A stretch of DNA of 64,000 nucleotides, taken from positions 558,001 to 622,000 of the forward strand of contig VWZS01003516.1 in the NCBI GenBank assembly GCA_013397075.1. The letters are read 5' to 3'. Shown here piece by piece: positions 48,403-62,000 of this stretch (position 1 is the stretch's first letter; each line of letters opens with the position of its first letter). The DNA is from Rhabdornis inornatus (lineage: Eukaryota; Chordata; Aves; Passeriformes; Rhabdornithidae). The translations under genes were made by a program, and so were the position numbers. The notes under the pieces are model-generated. The model saw only the letters and a list, made by a program, of their open reading frames with translations, had not been told where the DNA came from and ran no database searches.

Positions 48403-48874
48403 AGAGGGAAGCTGCATCTCCCACTCCCTCTCTCTTCCAAGCCTGCCCACTGGGTTCTCCTCCTCCTGTTCCAGGCTGCCTGGTGAGAACTGAGTGCTGC
48501 AGGCTGTGCTCCTCAAAATGACTCACTTTCACAGTGTTTTCGTTCTGTGGAGAAGAAGGTGACTCAGAAACTGCTCCTCAATAAATAAATCATGGGCTGC
48601 TCACAAGGGGTGAGCTACAAAAGGCCAGTGAGTCTTTTCAATGCTGTGCAAGCAGCTTGTGCTGTACCTCCCCACCACTTCATAGCTGGAGCCTCTCCAG
48701 CATCTGCCAGACTATTTAAGATAATCTGCCTGCTTTATCTCAGGATTGGTGTTATGAGATTGTCTGGGGGCCCTGTCCAAAAGGAAAGCCCCCAAATTAT
48801 AAACACACAACAATAAATGGCCTCTCCCCAGCTCTCTCTCAAGGCAGCAGGTCCCAGAGGTGTGATTTTGCAGG
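48403..48874. other. Unassigned sequence
   Basis: Nothing is recognised between the two MIR-like patches. Confidence 0.45.
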
Positions 48875-48955
48875 CAGGGAGTGAGGCCCAGGGAGATTTG
48901 GTGATCTGCCAAGAATCACACAGGAAAGCCATGTCAGTTCAAGGAATTAAACCAC
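48875..48955 (-). mobile_element. MIR-type SINE fragment, antisense
   Basis: GGGAGTGAGGCCCAGGGAG, ATTTGGTGATCTGCCAAGAATC, ACACAGGAAAGCC and TTCAAGGAATTAAACC follow the antisense MIR core in order (gaggcacagagaggttaagtgacttgcccaaggtcacacagctag...gggattcgaaccc). MIR predates the amniote radiation and survives in birds only as sparse fragments like this. Confidence 0.6.
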
Positions 48956-51900
48956 ACTCTGCTGAGCCCCAACCTGACTGTGCCTGAGCCCAACTCCTGA
49001 CTGTTCCTGCAGCAATGGTTCCTGCTGAGAGTGCATAGCTCAGAAGCTGTCCATGGATCTTAACCAGAAAGGAGATCAAGTTAAAATATTTGGAACTGGT
49101 TCTCCAGCTCACTAACCTGAGTTCAAGCACTTGGGTTTTAACCTTTCCATATAAAAAGAGAGAGGTTCTTTCAAAAGTAAAAAAAAAAAAAAAGTTATTT
49201 TTGGAGAACAGAATTCGCCCACAGAAGCTCGGGGTACTTTCTAAGTCTCTGGTTCACCAGGCTTATAGGACATGGGGAGCCTAAAAGTCCCTAAACTCTG
49301 AAGCTCTGGGGCAGCCCAAAGAATTTAGGCTGTTTGTGGAGTGAGATGGGAACACTTCTGTATTCAAACACCCAGCTTCTGAACCTGTCCCAAAAAGCAG
49401 CTTGGATATGTACAGACATCCTTACCAGACTCTTGTTTCCATGGAAGGAAAATCCAGGCCTGAGGCCAAGATACACACCTGATCTAGAAGATTAGAAAAC
49501 CAGAGCCAAGGGATGTTCTTAGGTACAGGATATAAATGGGCCTTAAAAAAAAATCTTGAAAAGATGAAAATCTAAAATTGTCTTGATTTTCACACTGGCC
49601 AGTCCCTCTTTCTTTTACTTTCTACTTCCACGCTATGGGAAACCTCAAAACCTAACTTGACCCCATTTTTACATGATTTTTCCTGTGAAGCTTCAATTTC
49701 TAGTGAGCTCTGCTTATCAGCCCATTTCTGCCATCCTGGTAAGCAAAGTTCATTTAAACAGTATTAGTGCCATGCTATGTGATCATATACCAGTAGCCCT
49801 AAAAGAGAAGTTGAAAGAAGAGCTTTGCAGGCATAAAGCTCCATTTGCAGTGACCAGGAAAGCAGGTCTCAATTCACCTGAGAAGGTGCTTGGTGCATTT
49901 TATGTTATCCCAAATTGTAGACCTTTTTGTACATTCTTCATCAGCTCAGGGATCTGTAAACAACCACTATACATTTGGAAGAGAATATTGATGCCATTTT
50001 GCATTTTGCAGTATTATGTTTAATAGTTAATATATTTGATTCAGGAACTGACAGCTTCAGTTTAGAGCTGTAAGAGATTTGATTTAATAAGAGATTTATC
50101 CAGTGCAATAGGCAATTTGGTTAATGCAGGAAGAAATTTGGTTTGCAAGTGATCCCTTCCCTGAGCAAAAGGCAGCAATGCCTGTGTTTCAGTGAACCAA
50201 TTACTCTCTACACTCCTTTTCAGCATATGAGATCTGCATTTCCCAATTAATAAACATCTCATACTGCTCACTTGACTTCTTTGGTGTCAAGTGTGTGCAG
50301 CATTTCTGGTTGAGAGCAGAGTCCTCCAGCACCTCACAGGTGAGTGGCAGAGTGACCAACTCACTCCATGCAGATGCCTTGAAATCCATGCAGCAAAAAT
50401 GCCAGGGTTGGAAAGGGAGGAGGGAGCTCTTGAATCCTACACATCTGAAAATAAGAAAACAAAAGGGGAGGCAGGACTGTTTCCTCCTGAAGGAAAAAAA
50501 TCAAAATTTATGAAAGGGAGGGGACTATTTTAAGTTCAGTGTCAAATCATCTTAGGCCCTACGTACAATATATATTGTGGGGCTGTCTGGATTTATACAG
50601 GGAGGAGGAATTTTGGTAGCCTTGGCTTAAGTAGGTGCATTTGTTGTAGCTGTCTTTTGCTAAAGCCAAGTTACTGATATGTGATGTAAAATGCTTCCTC
50701 CCAAAACACCTGATTTGTATCCCTTAGACCACTATGACTGTGACACCAGTGCACACTTGACACTTTTCTTTTTAAAGCTCTTACCAATTTGTGAAATGTT
50801 GTGTCTTCTTTCCTTACCCCATGTGAGATATCTATCAGATGCCTCTGAAGTCCACTTTTCAAAGTGAAGTCACAAGCCTAACAGATTTGGTGTTTCTTCA
50901 CAGTCTGGAATAGTTCTACCCATTTTGATGTTCATGGGCATCCCTTGTCCTGGACCAAACCAAAGTGGACATTTTCATTTTTCTGACAAAATAAACACTT
51001 AATTCTGTGTTTACATTACATTAATTCTGTTAAAATCAAAAGCATTTTTTTCTTAGTTGCCTTTCTTCTTGGCCCTCTTGCCCCTCTACTTCTCCTTCAG
51101 GAAATGGCACCACATCTTCTAAAAAGCTTTAAAAGGGAACGGTGTTTTCTGAGTGCATGTATAGAAAATACAAATATATATTTATCTCTTTTTCTTCTCT
51201 CCCTCTAATAAGGAAATGCAACATGACCTTAAAACACCCAGATACAACCAGTGGTGGCAAGCTCTGCAGAGAGCCCAGCAGTGGAAAACATCTGAAAGCA
51301 GGAGGATTGCGGGGTGCCACATGAGCTCCCTCTCCAGGGAAAGGTGGAGGAGAGAGTGTCCACCTCACGTGAAGGGAGCAGCTCAGAAGCAAGTCCTGCT
51401 GTGAGGAAAGGTGCCAAATTTGCAGCATGAGCAAAGGCTGCCTTTGGTTGATGTGATGAGTGCTGTTACTGCACAGCTGTGGATGGATTCAGTCCTTTGC
51501 ATGTGCCCCAGCTCTGCCTCCACATTTAATTTATTCAGGATGCAAATCCACCCTCTTGCCTTCAGCAATGCCCTGGCTTATGCATGCATGGTCTGATTAA
51601 CCTCAATAAATCTGTGGAGGGGAAGGGGTTAACTTCTTCATTTGGAATTTGGTTCCACTGCTGATGCACCAGCAAGAATTGAGTCCACTGACGCTTGCTC
51701 TCTCTCCAAATCATATTAGTCTTTCAGGCTCCACAGGGAGAAAAGAAAAAAATAAAAAAGAATTAAAAATCCCCAGAGCCTGGTCAGACAGCGCTTACAG
51801 TCTGGTTAGAATGGTTTAAAGTCTTACCTCCCCCTCAGCTGTGAGGCAATACTTGGATTTACTTGACTGCAGAGGCTCATCTGCTGTGTCCTCACCGCAG

Positions 51901-52089
51901 ACCCCAGCCCTGCAATTAACTGTGCACTGCTCTCCCTCCTGGAAACCTGTGACCCACCAGAACACACCGGGGGCTTAGCAGCTCCTCTGTGACCCACGGG
52001 ATGGAGGATCAGAGCTCTTGCCAGGGAGCTGAACAGCCTCAGCCCAGACACACACAGGTCACCGAGCTGTTCTGCAAGAAGGGTTTCAT
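48956..52089. other. Unassigned unique sequence
   Basis: No exon, RNA gene or dispersed repeat is recognised. A 15-A run lies near 49,179-49,193. The 116-codon frame at 49,673-50,023 has no motif and is treated as chance. Confidence 0.5.
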
Positions 52090-52470
52090 TACTATGCTTT
52101 AAACACAGTGCCCTTTAAAAACATAGGCATACTTTTTAATTAAGCCTTTGGTGTTTCTTTTCGACATCAGATATCTCAGTGAGCTGTCCTTTCTTTTTCT
52201 TCATATAATTTGATTGGAAGTGCATTTGGCCATATCATATATATTACAAAAGGCTTTTTTTTTTCTCATTGCTTCAAATTATTTTTCCAATCATGTTCTA
52301 TATACTGTGCTCAGGAGTGAATTATAAGGAGTTAGGCAACATACATGGTGTTAATTAGATAGGGGACGTAGAAGGCAATTTTTCCATGACTCCAGGGAAA
52401 CCTTTATGTTATGCTTATAAAGCAAACGCAAACGGCCATGCGATACAAAGTGCTCCTTAAAAATCAAGTT
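52090..52470. other. AT-rich block, candidate conserved noncoding element
   Basis: The block is AT-rich, includes TTAATTAAGCC and GTTAATTAGATAGG, and keeps rare CpGs in AAACGCAAACGGCCATGCG (52,424-52,442). No repeat or frame explains it. It could be an enhancer-type conserved element, but the inference rests on composition. Confidence 0.2.
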
Positions 52471-53259
52471 ACACACTGAAATAAAATACTAAGAGCAAAA
52501 TTAGTTTCTCCAATTTAATTCGGTAAAACTTTAATAGCATCTGACTGCTCTCTGCAGAAGTCATTAAAAAAATTATAAGGAATTCACAAATGACTGATAA
52601 TGTGAAAACACGGAGGCTCGGATTCTGCTTCCAACAAAGGTCCTGGTGCAGAGAAATGCTGGAGCTCCCACCTAATTCTGCACTCTGGGAATGTGTTTGT
52701 GGGCCAAAGTTAACAGCCAAAGTCACACTGACTTCAGCAGGAGGCTGATCTGGCGCAGGAGGACGTGGGAGCTTTGATCTGGAGGGAAAGGTTCAGGGAA
52801 CATTCAAAACCTGAACTGAGCCTTATGCACACATCAGTAATTGTATGTGCTAATCAGGTAAACACTTCTGAAAAATAGGACAAGCTTGAGCAGGAGAAAG
52901 GCAGGCGCAGCAAATTAAGCGAGCCAGTGGGTCTCCTTAATCTCTGACTCCACGATAACCAGTGGAGGATGTTGGAAGACTCACTACACACACAGGAAAA
53001 CAGAAATGGAAATTTTCCTAAATGTCATTCAATAACTACAGACAATAGATCATTCTTACAAAAACGGAACTGTTAGGAGCAGGAAGATCAGAGCTGCCAC
53101 TCATGCCTTTGCAATGGTGGCTCAGAAGAGCACAGTGGTATGAAAAAAATACTTTTCTGGAAAAGTGACTTTTTCAGGAGGGATTTGCAGAGTTATAACT
53201 CGCCTCACATGTCTTTTTGTGTAAAGTGGAGGGCATAAAGCACAACCAATCATAGAGGG
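52471..53259. other. Unassigned sequence
   Basis: No gene or repeat is recognised. There are scattered CpGs around 52,750-52,950. Confidence 0.45.
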
Positions 53260-53530
53260 AACTTTTCAGCTAAAGATTTTTCTATCATCTTTGTGATAAT
53301 TAACACTCTTTCATTAAAATGCTGTGTCCCCCCTGGCCAGAACGGAACTGTGCATGCCTTACACCCTGCTCTTAATAATGTTTTTAAGGTCATGAATCTT
53401 ATCAATTAATATTTTGGAGTGATTCATACCGTTTCTAATACGCAGCTACTGAGCAGAATCATGCGGATAAAAATATTTTCTGAAGAGATTCAAAATAATT
53501 GCTTTTTTAAATTGCTGATGGGGGTTCTGC
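53260..53530. other. AT-rich block, candidate conserved noncoding element
   Basis: GATAATTAACAC, TCAATTAATATTTTGG, CTAATACGCAGC and ATCATGCGGATAAAAATATT occur within 270 bases. They include homeodomain-type ATTA words and retained CpGs, with no repeat signature. This is similar in character to the block at 52,090-52,470. Confidence 0.2.
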
Positions 53531-54261
53531 CACTCAAGCAGTTAAGCCTGAAAATGTGCTTAAGAGATTAAACAAGGAAAACTGAGCTGGTCTGGTAGCT
53601 GGCCCCTTTCCATGTGTCGGAGAGTTGTCACTACTCCAAGTGCAAAGAGATCACTTAGGATTTGCTGTGGTTCATCCTGCACACAAGACAGACAAGGTGC
53701 AGAAGTTTCCGTGCTCAGCCAGGCTTTGCACAGCTTTTTCAAACAGTCACCAAGGCACTGGCTGGCTCATCCGAGGGAAATATGTGTGGCAGGGAGTGAT
53801 ATGGTGCTTGGAATCAGAAAACTGCTGCTGGCAGATCCAAACAGGCAGCTGCAGGTTGTGTAGGACTCCCAGAGAGGTTTGCAGGGCGATGGCTGCAGCC
53901 CCTGTGGGGCCAGAGCTGTTTTTCACCTTTGTGCACTCATCAGGAGGGGACCTGTCCCGTGCTTCCAACATGGGAAGTTCCCCACATGATTCAAAAATAT
54001 AATTTCTTAACACGATGATGCTTTCTGAGGGACTATGCCGTTTGTCAAGCCTGAAACACAGGGCTTGTTTGCTGCAGAAAAACAGTTTTGGACCCACCAC
54101 CAAACTGTATATGTGCATACACTCCTCCTCTGTTCAAGATTGTGTATTTGCACAGTTGTATATATGTTTTTACATGTTCATTCATAAAAATAAACAGTGA
54201 GGAAGCCTTTGAAGTTTCTCTGTATGCAAAATTAAAAGCAGATGGAAAATTTCTCTTGATT
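53531..54261. other. Unassigned sequence
   Basis: Overlapping open frames on both strands (53,612-54,118) have no motif and no exon boundaries that can be defended. Confidence 0.45.
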
Positions 54262-54303
54262 TTATATATATAAATACAGCTGAGTCACAGTATATATATA
54301 TAT
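54262..54303. repeat. Two (TA)n tracts
   Basis: TATATATATA at about 54,262-54,272 and a longer TA run at 54,290-54,303 are separated by a short unique stretch containing TGAGTCA (an AP-1-type heptamer). Confidence 0.85.
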
Positions 54304-54812
54304 CATTTTTCTTCTAAAAGGAAAGCCCAACACTCAGCTTCCCTATGTACTTGTGGAGCCAAAATTTTGGGTCATTAGAGGGCTGGCTGCTCCCATGTCA
54401 GGTGCCTGAAGACATGTCAAAGCTGTCTAATTTCCATATATTACTTCTAATCGCTTATTCCCTGTATAGCATTTTTAGGCACTGCAGTATTAAGACACCT
54501 GAAGTCACCAGTAACCAGTCACTGGTTAGATGCCCTGATTTCACACACCTGAAACTCTTAAGCGACCAGGGAATCTGCATAGCACTGGAGAGGAGCTGAT
54601 CACTTAAACATCTTAAACTCTTATTCTAAAAATCCAGTCTGTTTTTCAGGCTGATGCTTCCAAGAATGTCTTCCAGGTCTCTCTCTCTCATCTCCAGGGG
54701 ATGTCTGCACTACCTTCTAATGGAAGAGCCAAGGGAGCAGGAGGCAAGCAAGTTAATTTAGTGTAAGCCATATCACAAGCCTGCTCATCCCTGCAAAGCT
54801 GAGGGCAGGCAG
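54304..54812. other. Unassigned sequence
   Basis: No recognised feature. Confidence 0.45.
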
Positions 54813-54852
54813 GTGAAAATCTGTAGGTGAAAAGCTGTAGTGAAAAGCTGAG
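54813..54852 (+). repeat. Three-copy 13-14 bp tandem repeat
   Basis: GTGAAAATCTGTAG, GTGAAAAGCTGTA and GTGAAAAGCTGAG follow one another without spacer. It is a small recent-looking tandem duplication. Confidence 0.8.
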
Positions 54853-57800
54853 GGGCCTGCAGGACAAAGAATTCCATGTGGGCAGGCCCTGGCAGGTCAA
54901 GGAGGAAGGCCAGGAAGACGCGGTCAAGAGGCCCCAGAGACTGAAAATCTAACAATAATTAACTCACAGGTTCTCCTTGGAGGCTCACAACTTCATATTC
55001 AAAAGATTGCCCTACTTTCTGCTCTCAGATGATTTTTGCTTCACAGAGCAACTTCATTACTTGCTTTTCACCAAGGGGACTCCCTCCTTCCCAGGTGCCA
55101 CTTCAGGAGGCAGGCATTCTCCTTGCTCTTACACAAGCTAGAAAGCTGACACTAAGACCTTTTTTAAGTAATTTTGTCCATTTAAAAACCAAAAGTTCAA
55201 GTATTTATGCAGAAAATGCTGGCCTAGAAGAAATGATTTACCATGCAAAGGGGAAAGGTGAACAAGACAATTAGAGAGACAATCTAATGGCTGTGCTAAG
55301 AGCAGAGGGTTTGTTCTTCTGAAATTAAGCCTTGAATATTATTCTCCATTAATAATGGAAAATTTGACTGATAAATCAAACATGATTAGTGGTGTGGAAC
55401 AGAGATAACACAAGAATAAGCAGTAATAACTATGCCTTTCTCTTGCAAACCTGGCCTTTTTAGTGTTTTGCAAAAGAAGGAATGCTACCTGTGACTATGG
55501 AAATGTGCTGAGCATTTTGAATAGTAGATTTTTACTTCTTATCCTGCTGTACCAACAGCATCTGCCAATTGCACATGGTGCATGTTGCTCCCTTGAGCAC
55601 CAGACCAAAATAAATATGAAAATTGATCATAAAAAGGACACTGTAATACAACAAATGCATGTGTTTTAGTCCTTAAGACCACTCAACACAGGCTGGTCTG
55701 TTATTCCTGGATAAATCTTAGTTTTTAGGAAAACACATATCATAACAAGAATACCAACGTTTATCTTATAAGTGTAGGATAATACTTGAAACAGATCATC
55801 TCTGCCTGGATAGCAAATTTGTTCTAATAATACCATTCATCCAAAAAAGATTGAATAACTGTTTGTCCCAAAGACCTGTGTAGTGCACTGAATAAAATCC
55901 ATAACCTATTAATTGTAGCGTGGTTATCAATTACTTTAAATTAGGACTCAGAGATTCAAAAAGCTTTATGAAATTCCATTTAAAAATTTCAATCTCTTTT
56001 TTAATCAGAAGTGAATATTAGGGAAGACCCCATGCTGTTGTCCTCAGTTCACATTGTTTTCCTGTCATATGGCATCCAAAACAAAGTGAGTCAGGAGTAC
56101 CCTGAAGAGATTAAAATCACAGGATCGTCTGGTTAGAAAAGAAGTGAGTACAAATTACTGGCTTGTATAGGCATTGCACCACCTCCCTGCATGTCTCCAG
56201 TCCTGTCTTGGATGGACTTTGGATCCATGCTGTAGCCTTGTGTCCAGCTCTGACTCTGGACTTGGATCTATTTCCAACCTACTGTGCCCTTTGTGGATCT
56301 GGTGCACCTCTTTCCTTCTCTGGGAATGCTGATGGACCCATTGTTCATACCCTGTAGGACTGCAGCACCCCGTCACTGCCCAGGCTGGGGTCACCCTCAT
56401 CCCCCAGCCTGTCCTCCCTCAGGGAGAGGCTGTCCCTTACTGCCCTGGACAATGAGCTGTTCTGTCACCTCAGTGTGGTCAGTCCCCTCCTTCCAGCATC
56501 CCTAGGAATATGTTGCCAGAATTATCCCTATCCTTTCCACCACTCCCATTCTTCAGCCTGCACTGGCTTCCATGACAGGTACATGCTTGAAGATCCTTTT
56601 GGTGTGCTGGAACATGCATCTCATGTTCCTGACAAGGGCAAGGAGCTACATACAGTAAAGGAGGAAAAATCTGCAATCTCCCTTCAGACAATCCAGATAT
56701 CTGTTCCAAATCCAAATGTAGCATTCTGCTGCTGGGTCCTCACAGAGAAATAGCTTCAGAAAATTTAGGTTTGTGCCTTTGTCACATCCTCTAAAAAAGG
56801 AAATACCAGATTTGGAAGATGGTTAATTAAAAAAACAGAGGGGGATTCCTCTTGATTGGATGGGGCTGGGTGGCTGAGGATATTCAAGATAAAGTGTTCT
56901 CCAGCAGAACTAAGGCATTTCCTACACAACATCCCTATCCCTTAAGTGGAGCCATTCACAAATTACTTCTGAGACCCCATAGTGCCATTGCATAGTCCGG
57001 GACTGAAGCCTTCAGTACCCCAGGGTGACCAGCAGAGACAGGTACTGAGTGCTTAGTGTGCCAGGATTTCTAGATCCTCCTGTGGAAATAGCAGCTTTCT
57101 CAAGTAGAGGTAAAAAGCACAGACAAAATGCAGAACACAGCAGAATGCAGGTTCCCCAACACCCACACAAACAAAGCTCACAGAAGGAAGCTAGAGAGGT
57201 TAAGTACAATATTAAACTGCTGAAATACAGCCAGAAGATGCTGCAGCTTTTTTACTTGCCCTGTTTGAGCACTGGACAGAGGTTTTGCAGTCAACACAGA
57301 AACTTAAGACATGGTGAGCTGACCCACAGCAAGCAAAATGAGTGAGCTTCCCAAGGATACACTTCCCCCAGAGTCACAGCCTTGTGCCAGTTGCAATGTT
57401 CCTCATGGGCTGATTTACCTCACTGAAATGTAAGAACACAGTCAGAAAGAAGGTTCAATTCACAGAAGAGCTACAAGAATGTCCACACTGTCATTGGCAG
57501 TATTTCCTGCCTGGGAGAACCTGGGAAGAAGAGAAAGGAGAGAAATGCAGAGTCACTTCTGTCAGCACACCTTTTGTCATCATCCGGATGGCCCACAGCC
57601 ATACACGTCTGCTGTGCAATTATTGCTGTGCAGTGAAGCCAGCATATACTACTGGAAAAGCTATGTATCATAAAATTGGTCATTAAGTCCCAGCAAAAGG
57701 TGGGTACATAAATCAGGCTATCAGTGCACTTTCCTTGGGAAGTGGAAAGAAGTCTGGTCTCAGCCAAAATCCATAGAAATCCAAGATCTCTCCCAGCTAT

Positions 57801-59034
57801 TACCACTGGCTTGTATTGGAAAGGCTTAAATCGTCCCCGAGTGCAGAAGAGGGGAGAAGGGGCTGGAATGGGTCCAGCTGAGGACACTTGGCTCCCAACA
57901 CAAGACCTCCATTTCCCTGTGGAAAGCCTCCCTGAAACTCTTCTGCTCAGCCCTGTTTACCATGCTCCCCTCCCCACAGGGCTTCCACCAACACAGGGCA
58001 GGAGGAGAAAGAAAATGGGATGGATTCTGCCAAGAACTGCAAAATCACAAAGCCCAGAGCAGCTCTGAATTTGCAGAAAACACAGCTTCTCTCAGAAGCA
58101 AATTGCAGCCTTGCAGTGCTCACATGGGCAGCTTAGAAAGGTGTGAAGGGTGACAAATCAGCAGAAGATATTAGATCTATCTGAATAAGATTCCAGATGG
58201 AATGTTTTTAATTATAGACTGTGTTTTAGCTTCTGTTTTATCCCTCTTTCAGAGAGGCTGGCAGTGTTTTGATAACCATTTTTTCATGAGCCTGCTGAGC
58301 CACCTAAGTGACACACCAAGGCAAGACCAAAGGTGTGAGATTTGGGTGCTCTCTGTGCCGAGTCCCGTGCCTGCCTGGCTTTCCCATCCCTCCCCTCTGC
58401 TCTGCTATCCTGTGTTCCCTTCACTTGCTCTGCACTATTTCTCTCCTGTGAGGGTCCCAGCTTCAAGATCTCTTCCCTCCTGTCCAAACACTTACATGTT
58501 GTTTCCATAGCACTCAGACCTGCCAAGGCAATTGCTGCTTTCACACCCATCTTCTATCTTGATAGTCATTGCCTTTCTCCTCCAAAAATCTTTATCTCTG
58601 AGTTGAAAAGAAGAATGTGTCCATAAAAATGCAAATGTCTCAGCTCAGCTCCTGTTTCTGCTGGAGTCAAAGGGAAACTTGCCAATGACTTGAACAACAC
58701 CAGGAGATAACACAATTCCTTTATCTGTGCACTAATGGTCTCCTGCTGCCATTCTGCTCAGCAACAGAGTCCTGTCAGTTCCCACAGAGCATGCAAAGTC
58801 ACCATTACTTATTCTTTAACACAAGACAGTCCCACCAGCGTTTTTTCCATTACCTTGGATGGACTTACTGTGTGCTAATATGCATGTAATCTGAACATCT
58901 GTTTCAGTTTCAAAGACAGTAGGATTTTTGGGAGTAAAAAAAGAAAAGGAACTGTAGGAAGCAACATCATTGAACTAGATAGGATGAGCAAGGTGTGCAG
59001 CCTGGCACATGGGCTGCATTGCAGAAGGTAAATG
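54853..59034. other. Unassigned unique sequence
   Basis: No exon, RNA gene or dispersed repeat is recognised. The stretch at 56,160-56,520 is pyrimidine-leaning with repeated words (GGACTTGGATC, GGACTTTGGATCC) and might be an unrecognised element. The 138-codon minus frame at 57,471-57,887 lacks any motif. Confidence 0.45.
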
Positions 59035-59090
59035 TTCTGCCTCAGACCACACAGCCAGACACAGGGCTGAGAACCCAGCTCCAACCTCCC
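59035..59090 (-). mobile_element. MIR-type SINE core fragment, antisense
   Basis: CTGCCTCAGACCACACAGCC, AGACACAGGGCTGAGAACCC and AGCTCCAACC resemble the antisense MIR core and its GAACCCAG continuation (gcccagggtcacacagccag...ggcagagctgggatttgaacccag). It is short and diverged. Confidence 0.45.
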
Positions 59091-62000
59091 ACACAGCCCT
59101 CATTGCCCTGGGAAAGGACAGACTCCCAGAGTGGCAGCTTGGGAAAAAGAAACAAGGAGAAGCCAGGAGAAAATGGCATACAGAACGCTTTGGCAACCTC
59201 TGTGTTTCAGTCATCCTTGCTCATGCTGTACACAAGGAGCTGGTTACATGAAGCATGAGATGATGAGCATAGTACTGTCTTCAGGGCCAAACCTGAAATC
59301 CAAGACAAATTCCAGGCAGCACTCACTGACTGAAAAGCTGCTTTCAAGCCTTTTATTCATTGTTAATGCAGAGAACCCACCGGTGATCCAATCTACAAAT
59401 ATATATGTGAAAAAAGGAAAAAAGTGGCTTACAGACCTCGCTTGCCTGTTATTTCAGGCTTAAAAGACAAGCAAAACCTTCAGAAAATATACATGGTTAT
59501 TTCAGAAATAGCATTAGTATTCAGTAACACAGTAATTATTTATTGTTTTTATTCCTGGCTGCTTATAACATTTTCAAAGCCATGGAAACAGCAATAACAT
59601 ACCTCTCTAGTTTGACCATTTCAGTATGTAGTGGTGTTAGATTTTGGCTGGCTATAAATATACACACATATATACAGGCACCAGGTGTGTAACACACCTA
59701 GATGTGAATGTGCTAATTATCTCAAACCCTTTCAGGGTATAAAAACATGAGGGGTGACTGTGAGAGTTTGGTTACAGAGGATTTCCACATGGCATTTACC
59801 CCCGGGTCAGAGCAAAATCCCAGGCTTGCAGCTAGTGGACCAACACTATCTCTGCCTTGGCACAATTTCACATGAACCCTGTTCAAAACATTATTCTCAA
59901 ACCCATCCCAAGAGCTTAGGATCTTCCTTTTGATTTGGCACATGTTTGGCCTCAGGTAAATGTGATTTGTCAAAGGGGTTATGCCAGCACCACCCTCCCA
60001 GCCTGTGTGCCTACCCACACTCACCTGTAGCAGATAAAGTTGTTATCACTCACTACAAAAATGCTTTACACACAATAAGACCCTGCTTTCAGCTAATATA
60101 GATTTTGCTAAATGTTAACTAAAGGAGTTAAAATTTCCCACGTGGGTGTCCCCTTTAGCTGAATTTTACTATCCTTACCTCAGGGGAGGAGCAGAAAAAA
60201 CTATTTTTTTAAACTCATATTAAAGAAAAACCAAGGAAATCCTTGCTTGGATGATTGTATCTGGGGGCAGGAACTTGGCAGTGGTGGCTGGAGGACAGAA
60301 GTTTAACCAGGGACATGCTTCCCACACCCCCATTAGATTAAAAAACCCTGCCCACGTTTAGCCAAGTTTATGCTTGGAAGAGGTTTATGCTTCCAGAGGG
60401 TCTTGTTCAATCTTCAGGGACCACTGTCCTCACAGGTGCCAAACCAACCATGCTAGCTGCACTGTGAGGGGATACTTGGGCTGAAAGCAAGGACACTGCC
60501 TCTCCCACTCTCTCAGCTGCATTTTTACAAGTAAATTAAACAGCACTAAGGCCTGTAGCACAGTCTATAATGTTTAATTATTAGCATGCTCCCTGGCACA
60601 GTTTTGGCTTGTCCTAGGGAGTACTCTGAGAGACTGTGTCTGGGCAGGGTTCAGAGAGCAGCACTTGCCAAGGGCTGTTCCCAATAGGCAGAAAGGATAA
60701 AGCCATCCTGTTATGGGAGGAAGAGGGTTTTTAGCTGTATGGATGTGAGCCAGGCTGTGCCACTTGCTCTTAGTGCCAGCAAATGGGCTCTGGCCCAGTT
60801 TAATTACAATGAAGACATATAATCAGGGACTCCTCTGTCAGGCATTGGCACTGAGGAAGGAGGAAAAATCAATCAGTGGAAAGGGAAGAGCTGAATCCTC
60901 TGGAGGGGAAGGGATGGCAGCAGGAGAGGGTAATTTTAGAGTTCTGGTTTGGGGTAGGAAAAAATGAGTGGGAGCCAGTGCAAGGGAGAAGGTAGGAATG
61001 GATGGGAAGAGATAAAGTGGTCAGGAAGAAGGATTTGGATATGGATGGGAAATGCTTTACTTTGAGGAGTTTTGTGAGTAGAACAAAACGAGGTTGTTCA
61101 AAAATAAGAATGAGATGAGAGGAAAAAATATGATGAATAGATGAGATTGTGAAAACTGGAAAAGGTTAACTCCGGAGAATGGGACAAAAAAAAATCAATC
61201 AGGCCCTTGGGCAAGCAGAGGCTACAAAGCTCTTTGAGAGAACAAGGAGAACTTCTGCCCTCCAGCATTCATGGCCCACCTGGTCCTAAAAAGGAACTCG
61301 GGCTTTATCAGGGGTTTTCATGTGTTGCTTACACATCTCGGTATCTTTATCTTTGGCTTTCACCTGTGTCACATCTCATTCTTTCAGGAGCAATTTAATC
61401 TTCCAATCTCAGCAACCTCATGGTCAGACAGATGAAATGTCAGAAACTGTTAAGGTAACACACCCTGTGTGTATCCCTGAGCAAAAAAGTGGAGCAGCAA
61501 TTCCCATCAATAACTCCCTGTGGAGATTTGGAAAGGCTCCATGTTCCCTTAAAGGTATCCTTGAAGAATCATTTTAATTAACCATTTCCCTGCTGCACAT
61601 TGCCTGAGGCTTTCAGCAGCTGACATTGCAGTCACTTTAGCATCAGCCTGTCACTTGTCACACAAGTAGTCTAGGTAGGATGCACTTGCAGTCTTTGATT
61701 TCTGTCAAGAGAAGTACAAGCCACTCTGGGGTAAAAATCCATACTGGGAGCCATCTGACCCACCTGAAAACTGAGACACAAGAGGAGACCTCAAAGTTCC
61801 TTCTCACTGCTTCTGCAACATAAATACTTCTTTTTACTTTTTTTGCCCCTTTATACCTGAATATTTTACTGACCCTGCAAAAAAGAGAAATCCTCTTACC
61901 ATGATCAGAAATGAACAAAAAAAGCAGAAAGCTCCCACTGCTATTGTGCTTGGAATATAACAGTCAAGGTTAGCACATAATAGCTAAACAATATGCATTT

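Noticed and set aside
57337..57380. MIR-like patch (GTGAGCTTCCCAAGGATACAC)
   Set aside because: Only about 20 bases resemble the MIR core and the flanks do not continue the match.
57471..57887. 138-codon minus-strand frame
   Set aside because: It has no recognisable motif. Composition and stop spacing in the other frames are ordinary.
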